A stretch of 21,651 nucleotides of DNA, taken from NCBI GenBank assembly GCA_021793595.1, contig JAJYSL010000055.1, forward strand, positions 1 through 21,651, written 5' to 3'. The position numbers and the translations under genes are program-made. Position 1 is the stretch's first letter. Each line of letters opens with the position of its first letter. Origin of the DNA: Acidobacteriota bacterium. Its GTDB lineage: Bacteria; Acidobacteriota; Terriglobia; Terriglobales; Acidobacteriaceae. This document shows, one piece after another, positions 15,117 to 21,651 of this stretch. Below the pieces are notes generated by a model. That model saw only the letters and a list, made by a program, of their open reading frames with translations, was not told the origin of the DNA and did no database searches.

Positions 15117-16622
15117 TCAGCGTTGCGAACGCGGTTTGCGAGCGCGAATCTTGAAGCGGATGGGAGAGCCCTCAAAGCCAAAGGCTTCACGAATCTGGTT
15201 TTCAAGAAAGCGCTCGTATGAAAAATGTAGCTTTACGTCGCGGTCCGTAAACAACACAAACGTCGGGGGAGCTACTCCGGCTTGCGTCATATATAGGATG
15301 CGCATGCGTCTCGACATTGGGACCGGCGCGCGCTCAAAGTCCACCCGCTCCAGGAAGCGATTCATCTGACCGGTACCGACGCGCTTCTGGCGTTCGGCGG
15401 CCACTCGAACTACGGTGGCGAATACCTGGTCGATATTCTGCCCTTCGGCGGCGGAGACAAACACCACCGGAACATGGGACAAGAACTTCAGGTGATAGCG
15501 CAGTTGTTCCTCGAAGACTTTTTTGTCCGCGGGAGGCTTGCCGTCTGTTCGCTTGGATGTGACCAGATCCCACTTGTTGACCACGACCACCATCGACCGG
15601 CCGCTTTCATGAGCGTAGCCACCAATGGTGGCGTCGCCAGCCAACACGCCCGCGGTGGCATCGACAACTAACAGCGATACGTCGGCGGCTTCCAGATGCT
15701 TTCGCGCCATGAGTACGGAGAGCTTCTCTGCCATCTCATGCGTCTTGCCTTTGCGGCGAATTCCGGCCGTATCAATAAAGCGAAATTTCTGCCCGTCGCG
15801 CTCGACAAGTTCGTCCACGGCATCGCGCGTGGTCCCGGCGATCGGCGAAACGATGGCGCGGGCTTTGCCGGTGAGCGCGTTCAACAGCGTGCTTTTGCCT
15901 ACGTTGGGCCTGCCGATGATGGCTACGTTCACTTCATCCGGAGCTTTGGCGGGAATGGAAGGAATTTCTTCTTCCTCCTCCGGCATGGGCTCTTCGATCT
16001 CGCTTTTTTCTGCTGATTCGGATTCCTCTTCCTCGTCTTCCGCAGCAAAATCGTCCACCGGTACCGCTGCAAACATCGCGTCAAGCAGGTTGCCGATTCC
16101 TATTCCATGCTCGGCGGAAACAGGCACCATCTCCTTGAAGCCGAGACGGCGATAATTTTCCGCTTGCGGAAGCAGCGCGTCGACGTCCATCTTGTTCACG
16201 GCGAGGATCAGCGGCTTTCCCAGTCGCATCAGCAAACGCGCCAGTTCCATGTCAGGAGCCGCGAGTTCCGTGCGTCCATCGACCACCATCACCACGGCGG
16301 CGGCCTCATCGAAGGCAACTTTCGCCTGACGAAAAATTTCAGCCGGAATAAATTCCTGATCGGAAGGCAATACTCCGCCGGTATCGACCAGCCGGGCATT
16401 GCGACCGCCCCAATCCACGACGCCATAGATGCGGTCGCGCGTGATTCCAGGTTCGTCGCCGACAATGGAACGGCGACTGCGGGTCAGGCGATTGAACAGC
16501 GTTGACTTGCCGACATTTGGACGGCCAACAATCGCGACCAATGGCCAACGTACGTCTGCGGCGGGATTTCTGCGGCGGCGATCGCGCGCTCCAGCTTGTG
16601 TGCTTTTTTTTATTGGAGTCAT
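15117..16622 (-). CDS. der: ribosome-associated GTPase Der (EngA)
   Basis: A tandem GTPase needed for maturation of the 50S ribosomal subunit. Two G domains are visible. The first has GRPNVGKSTLFNRL (33-46), PGITRDR (58-64), DTGG (80-83) and NKMD (143-146). The second has GRPNVGKSTLLNAL (237-250), AGTTRD (262-267), DTAG (284-287) and NKWD (349-352). A KH-like domain ends the protein. The linker between the G domains (about 191-222) is a very acidic run of Glu, Asp and Ser. An N-terminal basic extension (KKSTQAGARDRRRR) precedes the first domain, making 501 residues, longer than most Der proteins. The ATG has no strong ribosome binding site. It is divergent from the helicase gene, with 73 bases between the starts. 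Confidence 0.96.
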   Translation of the reverse strand: MTPIKKSTQAGARDRRRRNPAADVRWPLVAIVGRPNVGKSTLFNRLTRSRRSIVGDEPGITRDRIYGVVDWGGRNARLVDTGGVLPSDQEFIPAEIFRQAKVAFDEAAAVVMVVDGRTELAAPDMELARLLMRLGKPLILAVNKMDVDALLPQAENYRRLGFKEMVPVSAEHGIGIGNLLDAMFAAVPVDDFAAEDEEEESESAEKSEIEEPMPEEEEEIPSIPAKAPDEVNVAIIGRPNVGKSTLLNALTGKARAIVSPIAGTTRDAVDELVERDGQKFRFIDTAGIRRKGKTHEMAEKLSVLMARKHLEAADVSLLVVDATAGVLAGDATIGGYAHESGRSMVVVVNKWDLVTSKRTDGKPPADKKVFEEQLRYHLKFLSHVPVVFVSAAEGQNIDQVFATVVRVAAERQKRVGTGQMNRFLERVDFERAPVPMSRRMRILYMTQAGVAPPTFVLFTDRDVKLHFSYERFLENQIREAFGFEGSPIRFKIRARKPRSQR

Positions 16623-16695
16623 AGGGTAGGAATACGCCGTCCTGCCAAAGCGTGGGAAAATCGTCTGGCTTCTCTATTATAGGAACAAGCAGCGT

Positions 16696-18702
16696 TTGGA
16701 GTGCTCTTCACCCTTGCCCCTACCCTCCTCGACGGAACCTTCGACGGATCGAAAATTACCCCGGCTGGAAGAATTTTTTTCTCCCGGCGGCATTCTGTCG
16801 CGTTCCGGATTGCCCTATGAATACCGCCCCGGCCAGTTGGAAATGGCCCGCGCCATGGAGCGCGCATTCACTGAAAAGCGGCACCTGATTGTTGAGGCGG
16901 GCACCGGCACGGGCAAGACGCTAGCCTATCTGTTGCCCGCGCTGCGGCTGGGCCAGCGCGTCATTATTTCGACGGGAACACGAAATTTGCAGGAGCAGAT
17001 TTTCTTCAAGGACATTCCGTTTCTTGAATCGCTGCTGGGGTCGTTACGGGTCAGCTACATGAAGGGGCGCGGCAATTACCTGTGCCGCCAAAAGCTCTAC
17101 GCTCTGCGCGATCAGCCAATCTTGACTGGTATCGATATGGTCGATCAGTTCAATACCATTCGCGATTGGGAACAAACCACAGAGCACGGCGATCGCGCCG
17201 AACTCACCACAATTCCGGAAAACAGTTCGCTGTGGGGACGGCTCGACGCGCGTGGGGAAGCTTGCCTCGGATCTTCCTGCCCGAATTACGACCCGTGCTT
17301 TATTACGCAAATGCGGCGACGTGCGCTTGAGAGCGACATCGTCATTGTCAACCATCATCTTTTCTTTGCTGACCTGGCGATTCGCAGGCAGGCGCAAAAT
17401 GCTCCCGATGCGGGCGTGCTTCCAGAGGCTGCAGCCGTCGTGTTCGATGAAGCGCACGAGCTGGAGGAGATTGCGTCCAGCTATTTCGGCGTCAGCATCA
17501 GCAATGTGCGGTTTGAGGAGTTGGCTCGTGACGTAGAGATTCTGCTGCGCGCCAAGCAGGCTTTGTCGGCTTCCCTGACGGTGGCTGCGGAACTGGTGCG
17601 CGAGCGCGGGCGCATGTTCTTCGGCGCGCTTCCTGAGCCAAAAGGTGCGGATGGTCGCATGCCATTTACCGATCGCGAAGAATTTCTGGAGCAGTCCGGC
17701 GACGTCTATCTCGGTCTGCTGAATGCGCTGGAGCGCCTGACGGGCGAGTTGGAGCGCCTGCGCGGAGTGGACGAGGCGAGCGGCTTGAAAAAGCGCACAG
17801 CCGAGCTGGCAAACCAATTGACATTCTTGTTGGAGTCGACGGACCGGGGATACGTTTTCTGGATTGAACGGCGCAGTTCAGCCGGATTGCGCCAGTCGGG
17901 AACCAACACCTGGTTGCAGGCCACGCCGATTGAAATCGCATCGTTGCTGGCCAGCGATTTGTTTGAGTCGGTACCATCGGTGGTGCTGACTTCAGCCACG
18001 CTCACCGTGCAAGGCAACTTCGACCATATTCAGCGCCGGCTGGGACTCACCAGTGCGAGGCAGCTTGTGGTGCCATCCCATTTCCGCTATGCCGAGCAGG
18101 CGCTGCTATATTTGCCGCCGGAAATGCCCGATCCGCGCGAGCCTGGCTATACCCAGGCCGCCGTAAACAAAATCTGCGAGGTCCTGGAGATCACACGTGG
18201 GCGCGCCTTCTGCCTGTTTACCAGCTATAGCCAGATGCGCCAAGTGCATGAGCAGCTGATCGCCCGTGTTGGATTCCCATTGCTGCTGCAGGGCACCGCG
18301 CCGCGAAACGCGCTGCTGGAGGAGTTTCGCATTACCCCCAATGCCGTGCTCCTTGGTACGTCTTCCTTCTGGCAGGGGGTCGATGTGCAGGGAGAACAAC
18401 TGAGCTGCGTCATTATCGACAAGCTTCCGTTCGCAGTTCCCAGTGACCCCGTGGTGGCCGCGCGGATGAAGGCCATCGAAGCCGATGGCGACAATCCTTT
18501 TGCCGAATATCAGATCCCTTCCGCCGTGATCGCGCTGAAACAGGGCTTTGGCCGCCTGATTCGTTCCTTGAACGACCGTGGCGTGCTGGTGCTGTTGGAC
18601 CCGCGCCTGCAACGCCAGCGCTATGGCCGCGTGTTTATGGAGAGTCTGCCGCCGTATCGCGTGACGCAGCGGCTGGAAGATGTGCGCGAGTTTTTCGAGT
18701 AG
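16696..18702 (+). CDS. DinG/YoaA-type (XPD-like) superfamily 2 DNA helicase
   Basis: An ATP-dependent 5'-3' DNA helicase related to XPD, likely acting in repair or removal of R-loops and unusual structures. In this 668-residue protein: Q-like YEYRPGQLEMA (41-51), Walker A EAGTGTGKT (67-75), four Cys (C130, C190, C195, C201) positioned as the 4Fe-4S cluster ligands of the family, DEAH (251-254) preceded by VIVNHHLFFADL (216-227), and C-terminal motifs LTSATL, GTSSFWQGVD and GFGRLIRS. There is no extra N-terminal exonuclease domain. The start is uncertain: TTG at 16696 has AGGAAC upstream and gives residues 1-21 of low conservation, so initiation somewhat later is possible. The organism may call it dinG or yoaA, and I leave the symbol open. 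Confidence 0.88.
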   Translation: MECSSPLPLPSSTEPSTDRKLPRLEEFFSPGGILSRSGLPYEYRPGQLEMARAMERAFTEKRHLIVEAGTGTGKTLAYLLPALRLGQRVIISTGTRNLQEQIFFKDIPFLESLLGSLRVSYMKGRGNYLCRQKLYALRDQPILTGIDMVDQFNTIRDWEQTTEHGDRAELTTIPENSSLWGRLDARGEACLGSSCPNYDPCFITQMRRRALESDIVIVNHHLFFADLAIRRQAQNAPDAGVLPEAAAVVFDEAHELEEIASSYFGVSISNVRFEELARDVEILLRAKQALSASLTVAAELVRERGRMFFGALPEPKGADGRMPFTDREEFLEQSGDVYLGLLNALERLTGELERLRGVDEASGLKKRTAELANQLTFLLESTDRGYVFWIERRSSAGLRQSGTNTWLQATPIEIASLLASDLFESVPSVVLTSATLTVQGNFDHIQRRLGLTSARQLVVPSHFRYAEQALLYLPPEMPDPREPGYTQAAVNKICEVLEITRGRAFCLFTSYSQMRQVHEQLIARVGFPLLLQGTAPRNALLEEFRITPNAVLLGTSSFWQGVDVQGEQLSCVIIDKLPFAVPSDPVVAARMKAIEADGDNPFAEYQIPSAVIALKQGFGRLIRSLNDRGVLVLLDPRLQRQRYGRVFMESLPPYRVTQRLEDVREFFE

Positions 18703-18726
18703 TTGCTTGCGCCTCGGCGAAATTCC

Positions 18727-18756
18727 TTGACAACGCATCTGGTCGCCGCCGAGTAT
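18727..18756 (+). promoter_or_regulatory. putative promoter upstream of the amidohydrolase
   Basis: A perfect -35 hexamer TTGACA (18727-18732) is followed after 18 bases by a weak -10 candidate GAGTAT (18751-18756), within the 95-base gap after the helicase gene. The start codon of the amidohydrolase is about 40 bases beyond. Only the -35 element is convincing. Confidence 0.35.
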
Positions 18757-18797
18757 TGGGCATTCCCTCAATTCCCATCGAATGAGGCTTTCCGCCC

Positions 18798-20255
18798 ATG
18801 CGTTCTTTTTCAGCGCTCCTCGCGACTGCTTGTCTGACAGCGGTTTCGTTTGCTGGATTCGCGCAGACGACGAGGTCTCCGCTGGCCCCGTATATCTCAG
18901 TGTCCGATCCGGTAATTGCCCTCACGCATGTTGAAGTGATCGATGGGACAGGTGCGCCACCGGCGCTGGATCAGACGATTGTGCTCGGCCACGGCAACAT
19001 TGCTTCTGTCGGCCCGAGCGCCAGAGCACAGATTCCCGCTGGGGCGAAGGTCCTCGACCTGCACGGCGACACAGTCTATCCCGGCTTGGTGGGCATGCAT
19101 GAGCATCTGTTTTATTCCGTGCCGGGAAACAGCCGTCTGCATCAATATGCCGCCAGCGAATCTTTAGATACGGCTCCTCGGTTGTATCTCGCGGCAGGAA
19201 TCACCACGGCGCGTACGACCGGCAGCATCGAACCGTACACCGATCTCAATATCCAGGACACCATCGACAAGGAAGAAATGCCCGGGCCCGATCTTGACCT
19301 GACCGGTCCATTCCTCCAGGGTCCGGGCGGGTCCTTCATCCAGATGCACGTTCTGTCCGGCGCCAATGACGCGACCAGGACGGTCGATTACTGGGCAAAG
19401 GAAGGCATCACATCGTTTAAGGCGTACCAGAACATTACCCCAGACGAATTGAAGGCTGCCATAGCCGCCGTGCACGCGCATGGCCTCAAGATTACCGGCC
19501 ATCTTTGTTCCATCGGGTTTACCGAGGCTGCCGATATGGGCATCGACAATCTGGAGCATGGCATTGCCGTGGACACCGAATTTTACTCCGGGAAAAAGCA
19601 CGGGGTTTGCCCCGATGCGCGCGCTGCCGATCAGGAAATGGCGGACAAACTCGATATGAACAGCGCGCCGGTGCGGGCCATGATTCGTACGTTGGTAGCG
19701 CATCATGTTGCGGTCACGTCGACGTTGTCGGTTCTGGAGGGTTTTGTTCCGAATCGGCCGCCCATGATATTCCTACAGCGTGAACGAGAACCGATGATGC
19801 CGGAAGCCTGGACCAGTGTGCTTGAGGCGCGCGCGTCGATTGCCGAGCACGCTGACAAGTCCTTTTGGCCGGCACTGCTGAAAAAAGAAATGCAGTTTGA
19901 GCGCGAATTCGTTGCCGCCGGTGGCCTGCTAATGGCTGGCTGCGACCCCACCGGATATGGCGCCATCCTGCCCGGCTTTGGAGATCAGCGCAACTTGGAG
20001 TTGCTGGTTGAGGCCGGCTTCGCCCCCGAACAGGCCATCCAGATTTACACGCAAAATGGCGCGAAATACCTGGGGAGCCAGGATCGCATCGGCACCATCG
20101 CCACAGGCAAGCAAGCCGACCTGATTGTCGTGACCGGCGATCCGGCAAAAGACATCACCGCCGTGGAGCATGTCAATATTGTTTTCAAGAAAGGCATTGG
20201 CTACGATCCGGCAATGCTGATTGAATCCACCCGAGGCATGGTCGGTATTCGGTGA
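18798..20255 (+). CDS. secreted amidohydrolase family enzyme
   Basis: A 485-residue metal-dependent hydrolase of the amidohydrolase superfamily with a signal peptide (hydrophobic about 5-20, likely cleavage after AFA or FA-Q near residue 22), hence exported. It has the N-terminal beta-sandwich, then metal-binding PGLVGMHEHLF (H101, H103), K208 in SFKAYQ at the position of the carbamylated lysine, H235 in KITGHLC, H254 in NLEHGIAVDT and D383 in GCDPTGYG. This set matches binuclear members such as the imidazolonepropionase-like and prolidase-like amidohydrolases. C-terminal GTIATGKQADLIVVTGDP closes the sandwich domain. The true substrate is unknown; dipeptides or similar small amides are plausible. 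GAGG lies about 13 bases before the ATG. Confidence 0.85.
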   Translation: MRSFSALLATACLTAVSFAGFAQTTRSPLAPYISVSDPVIALTHVEVIDGTGAPPALDQTIVLGHGNIASVGPSARAQIPAGAKVLDLHGDTVYPGLVGMHEHLFYSVPGNSRLHQYAASESLDTAPRLYLAAGITTARTTGSIEPYTDLNIQDTIDKEEMPGPDLDLTGPFLQGPGGSFIQMHVLSGANDATRTVDYWAKEGITSFKAYQNITPDELKAAIAAVHAHGLKITGHLCSIGFTEAADMGIDNLEHGIAVDTEFYSGKKHGVCPDARAADQEMADKLDMNSAPVRAMIRTLVAHHVAVTSTLSVLEGFVPNRPPMIFLQREREPMMPEAWTSVLEARASIAEHADKSFWPALLKKEMQFEREFVAAGGLLMAGCDPTGYGAILPGFGDQRNLELLVEAGFAPEQAIQIYTQNGAKYLGSQDRIGTIATGKQADLIVVTGDPAKDITAVEHVNIVFKKGIGYDPAMLIESTRGMVGIR

Positions 20256-20273
20256 CGGCGCTCACATTCAACT

Positions 20274-20310
20274 CGCCCGACTCTGCTGCTACCATTGGGC
20301 AGAGCGGGTG
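20274..20310 (+). other. stem-loop after the amidohydrolase gene
   Basis: A left arm reading CGCCCGACTCTGC (from 20274) pairs with GCAGAGCGGGTG (to 20310) with one bulged A and one G-T pair, giving about 12 base pairs around a 12-base loop. It lies 19 bases after the amidohydrolase stop and would fit a transcription end, but no T-run follows on either strand, so an intrinsic terminator is not established. It also covers the TTG at 20295, which argues against that codon as a start for the next gene. Confidence 0.35.
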
Positions 20311-20336
20311 CATTCCAGGCACTGCGAACTATCCTC

Positions 20337-20585
20337 ATGTCGCGCAATCTTTATATCCTGTCGGCGGTGCTGATCCTTTTCTCGCTTGCTTCCTTCGCTA
20401 TGTCTTGGACCCATGGCTCCAACGAGCCCGGTCTTCCCGGCGTGGCGCAGATGTGGCGCACGATGGCCTTGGGCCTCTTCGTGCTGGGCGTGCTCTCGGG
20501 TCTGATCGGCACGCTCACAAATCTGTTTGAGCAGGCCAGCCGCCGCTACGAAGAACGCGAACGCCGCGAGGGCAAGCGGTCCTAA
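20337..20585 (+). CDS. small two-helix membrane protein of unknown function
   Basis: From the ATG at 20337 this encodes 82 residues with two hydrophobic helices (about 5-23 and 43-65) joined by a Gly/Pro-containing loop, and a highly charged C-terminal helix (EQASRRYEERERREGKR) expected in the cytoplasm. I do not recognise the family. A TTG at 20295 is in the same frame but lies in the stem-loop and adds residues of no membrane character. No strong ribosome binding site is visible. It sits between the amidohydrolase and queD on the same strand. Confidence 0.65.
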   Translation: MSRNLYILSAVLILFSLASFAMSWTHGSNEPGLPGVAQMWRTMALGLFVLGVLSGLIGTLTNLFEQASRRYEERERREGKRS

Positions 20586-20675
20586 AATCGATCGGACCTT
20601 GCCGGCCAATCAGCGATCTCGTCGCAAGCCGCTGACACGCGACGCGGCCTTTCTGCCGGATTCATGCGCGCTCGA

Positions 20676-20681
20676 TACAAT
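20676..20681 (+). promoter_or_regulatory. putative -10 box for queD-queE
   Basis: TACAAT lies about 40 bases before the queD ATG in the 137-base gap after the small membrane gene. The -35 region is poor (TTCTGC with 19-base spacing at best). I looked for a preQ1 riboswitch pattern in the gap and did not recognise one. Confidence 0.3.
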
Positions 20682-20722
20682 AGAAGAGACTGGCAAATTC
20701 TTCGCGCCGCTAGAGGAAAAGT

Positions 20723-21100
20723 ATGTACGAAGTTACTGTGGAAGCGGGATTTTCCGCAGGCCATTACCTGCGCAATTACCGCGGCAAGTGCGAAAATCCG
20801 CACGGGCACAATTACAAGGTACGCATCACCCTGTGCGGGCGCGAGCTGGATGTCGCCGGCTTGCTGCTGGATTTCAAACAGTTGAAGCAGGTCATGCGTC
20901 CGGTTATCGACCGGCTCGATCACCAGATGATCAACGACATTGCTCCGTTTATCGAACTGAACCCTTCTGCGGAGAACCTTGCCCACTATTTTTTCGACGA
21001 AACCAATGTGCAACTGCGCGAAATGACCGACGGCCGCGTCACCGTCAAGGATTGCACCATCTACGAAACCGACACCACCACCGCAACCTATTACGAGTGA
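20723..21100 (+). CDS. queD: 6-carboxy-5,6,7,8-tetrahydropterin synthase
   Basis: Converts dihydroneopterin triphosphate to 6-carboxytetrahydropterin in the pathway to the 7-deazaguanine base of queuosine. The 125-residue protein shows the zinc ligands H14 in FSAGHYL, H27 and H29 in PHGHNYKV, the catalytic C23 in GKCENPHGH, LDHQMIND with H67, and a C-terminal YETDTTTATY with the conserved Glu. The ATG is supported by AGAGGA at 20712-20717, five bases upstream. queE begins about 4 bases after its stop, so the two are translated as a unit. Confidence 0.95.
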   Translation: MYEVTVEAGFSAGHYLRNYRGKCENPHGHNYKVRITLCGRELDVAGLLLDFKQLKQVMRPVIDRLDHQMINDIAPFIELNPSAENLAHYFFDETNVQLREMTDGRVTVKDCTIYETDTTTATYYE

Positions 21101-21104
21101 CCCT

Positions 21105-21651
21105 GTGGTCTTGATTGAACTTTATGTTTCCGTTCAAGGTGAGTCGAGCTTTGCAGGCCTGCCGTGCATCTTCGTGCGTCTGGCTGGCTGCAATCTCCGC
21201 TGCTCCTGGTGCGATTCGGAATACACCTTCAGCGGCGGCGAGAAATTTACACTCGACCGGGTGGAAGAGAAAATCGCCGCGCTGGCGCCGGTCAAGCTGG
21301 TGGAATTTACCGGCGGCGAGCCTATGCTGCAGGAGCGAGAGTTGCTGCCGATGATGGATCGCCTGCTGGACAAGGGCTACACGCTGTTGATCGAAACCAG
21401 CGGCGAACGTCCGCTGGCGAAGGTGCCCAAGGCTGTCCACAAGATCATGGATGTGAAATGTCCTGCGTCGGGTGAAAACGGACGTTTCCATCTCGCCAAT
21501 CTAGAAGCGCTGACTTTGCGGGATGAAGTGAAGTTTGTCATCTCCAACCGGACCGATTATGAATTTGCCCGCGACTTTATTGGACGGCACGACCTGGCAG
21601 CGCGTTGCGGACATGTTCTGCTGTCGCCCGCGTTCACCAAAACGCCCACGC
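21105..21651 (+). CDS. queE: 7-carboxy-7-deazaguanine synthase, 3' end beyond the window
   Basis: The radical-SAM enzyme that follows QueD, ring-contracting 6-carboxytetrahydropterin to 7-carboxy-7-deazaguanine. The visible 182 residues start VVLIELYVSVQGESSFAG, contain the 4Fe-4S-binding CNLRCSWCDSEY (CxxxCxxC with the Trp typical of QueE), the SAM-contacting EFTGGEPMLQ, LIETSGE, and VKCPASGE, and run off the right edge without a stop. I take GTG at 21105 as start, four bases after the queD stop; TTG at 21111 is an alternative. A queC gene may lie beyond the window. Confidence 0.92.
   Translation, partial: MVLIELYVSVQGESSFAGLPCIFVRLAGCNLRCSWCDSEYTFSGGEKFTLDRVEEKIAALAPVKLVEFTGGEPMLQERELLPMMDRLLDKGYTLLIETSGERPLAKVPKAVHKIMDVKCPASGENGRFHLANLEALTLRDEVKFVISNRTDYEFARDFIGRHDLAARCGHVLLSPAFTKTPT

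Noticed and set aside
16652..16695. TATTAT at 16675-16680 as a -10 box for the helicase gene
   Set aside because: The -35 region shows no match at normal spacing, and a start there would place the AGGAAC ribosome binding site upstream of or at the transcription start.
18710..18752. CTCGGCG...CGCCGAG inverted repeat after the helicase gene as a terminator
   Set aside because: The arms are about 30 bases apart with no T-run after them, so a stable terminator hairpin is unlikely.
20586..20722. preQ1 riboswitch upstream of queD
   Set aside because: I looked for the short hairpin plus A-rich tail of preQ1-I and the layout of other classes and could not recognise one. A covariance-model search would settle it.
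1..21651. CRISPR arrays, tRNA or rRNA genes, insertion sequences, prophage genes
   Set aside because: No regularly spaced repeats, cloverleaf sequences, transposase or phage structural proteins were seen on either strand.

Overview
The window is about 21.7 kb of bacterial chromosome with a moderately high GC content. It is packed with housekeeping genes and a few accessory ones. I see no rRNA, tRNA, CRISPR array, insertion sequence or prophage. The mix of proteins (a PolA without proofreading residues and with an unusual insertion, a bacterial deoxyhypusine synthase homologue, a DUF2905 protein beside xseA-glmM, a FucI-fold isomerase) suggests an environmental bacterium. My best guess is Acidobacteriota, but this is inference from protein character and was not tested by any search.

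Layout, left to right. 1-3.9 kb, minus strand: a possible gene start running off the left edge; lpdA; a low-GC patch with an unknown zinc-finger-like protein that overlaps (ATGA) the C-terminal remnant of a HigA-type antitoxin; then an L-fucose/L-arabinose isomerase family protein. 4.1-8.0 kb, plus strand: one 1304-codon frame that encodes a complete QueA followed, with no stop, by a complete DNA polymerase I. 8.06-11.7 kb, minus strand: a compact series reading response regulator, DUF2905 membrane protein, xseA, glmM. 12.0-13.2 kb, plus strand: a potassium-channel-like membrane protein. 13.25-16.6 kb, minus strand: der, then the deoxyhypusine synthase homologue, then a two-helix membrane protein. 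16.7-20.6 kb, plus strand: a DinG/XPD-type helicase, a secreted amidohydrolase and a small membrane protein. 20.7 kb to the right edge, plus strand: queD and the start of queE.

Three queuosine-pathway enzymes are present in two places. QueD and QueE make the 7-deazaguanine precursor, and QueA acts late, on preQ1-modified tRNA. DNA metabolism is also well represented (PolA, exonuclease VII large subunit, DinG-type helicase). The strongest oddity is the queA-polA continuous frame. Next come the antitoxin scar in the low-GC patch, the bacterial deoxyhypusine synthase with its catalytic lysine intact, the channel with a non-canonical filter, and two genes whose -10-like boxes lie 7 bases before the start codon, as expected for leaderless messages. 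I did not find anything I can defend as a wholly new multi-gene system.
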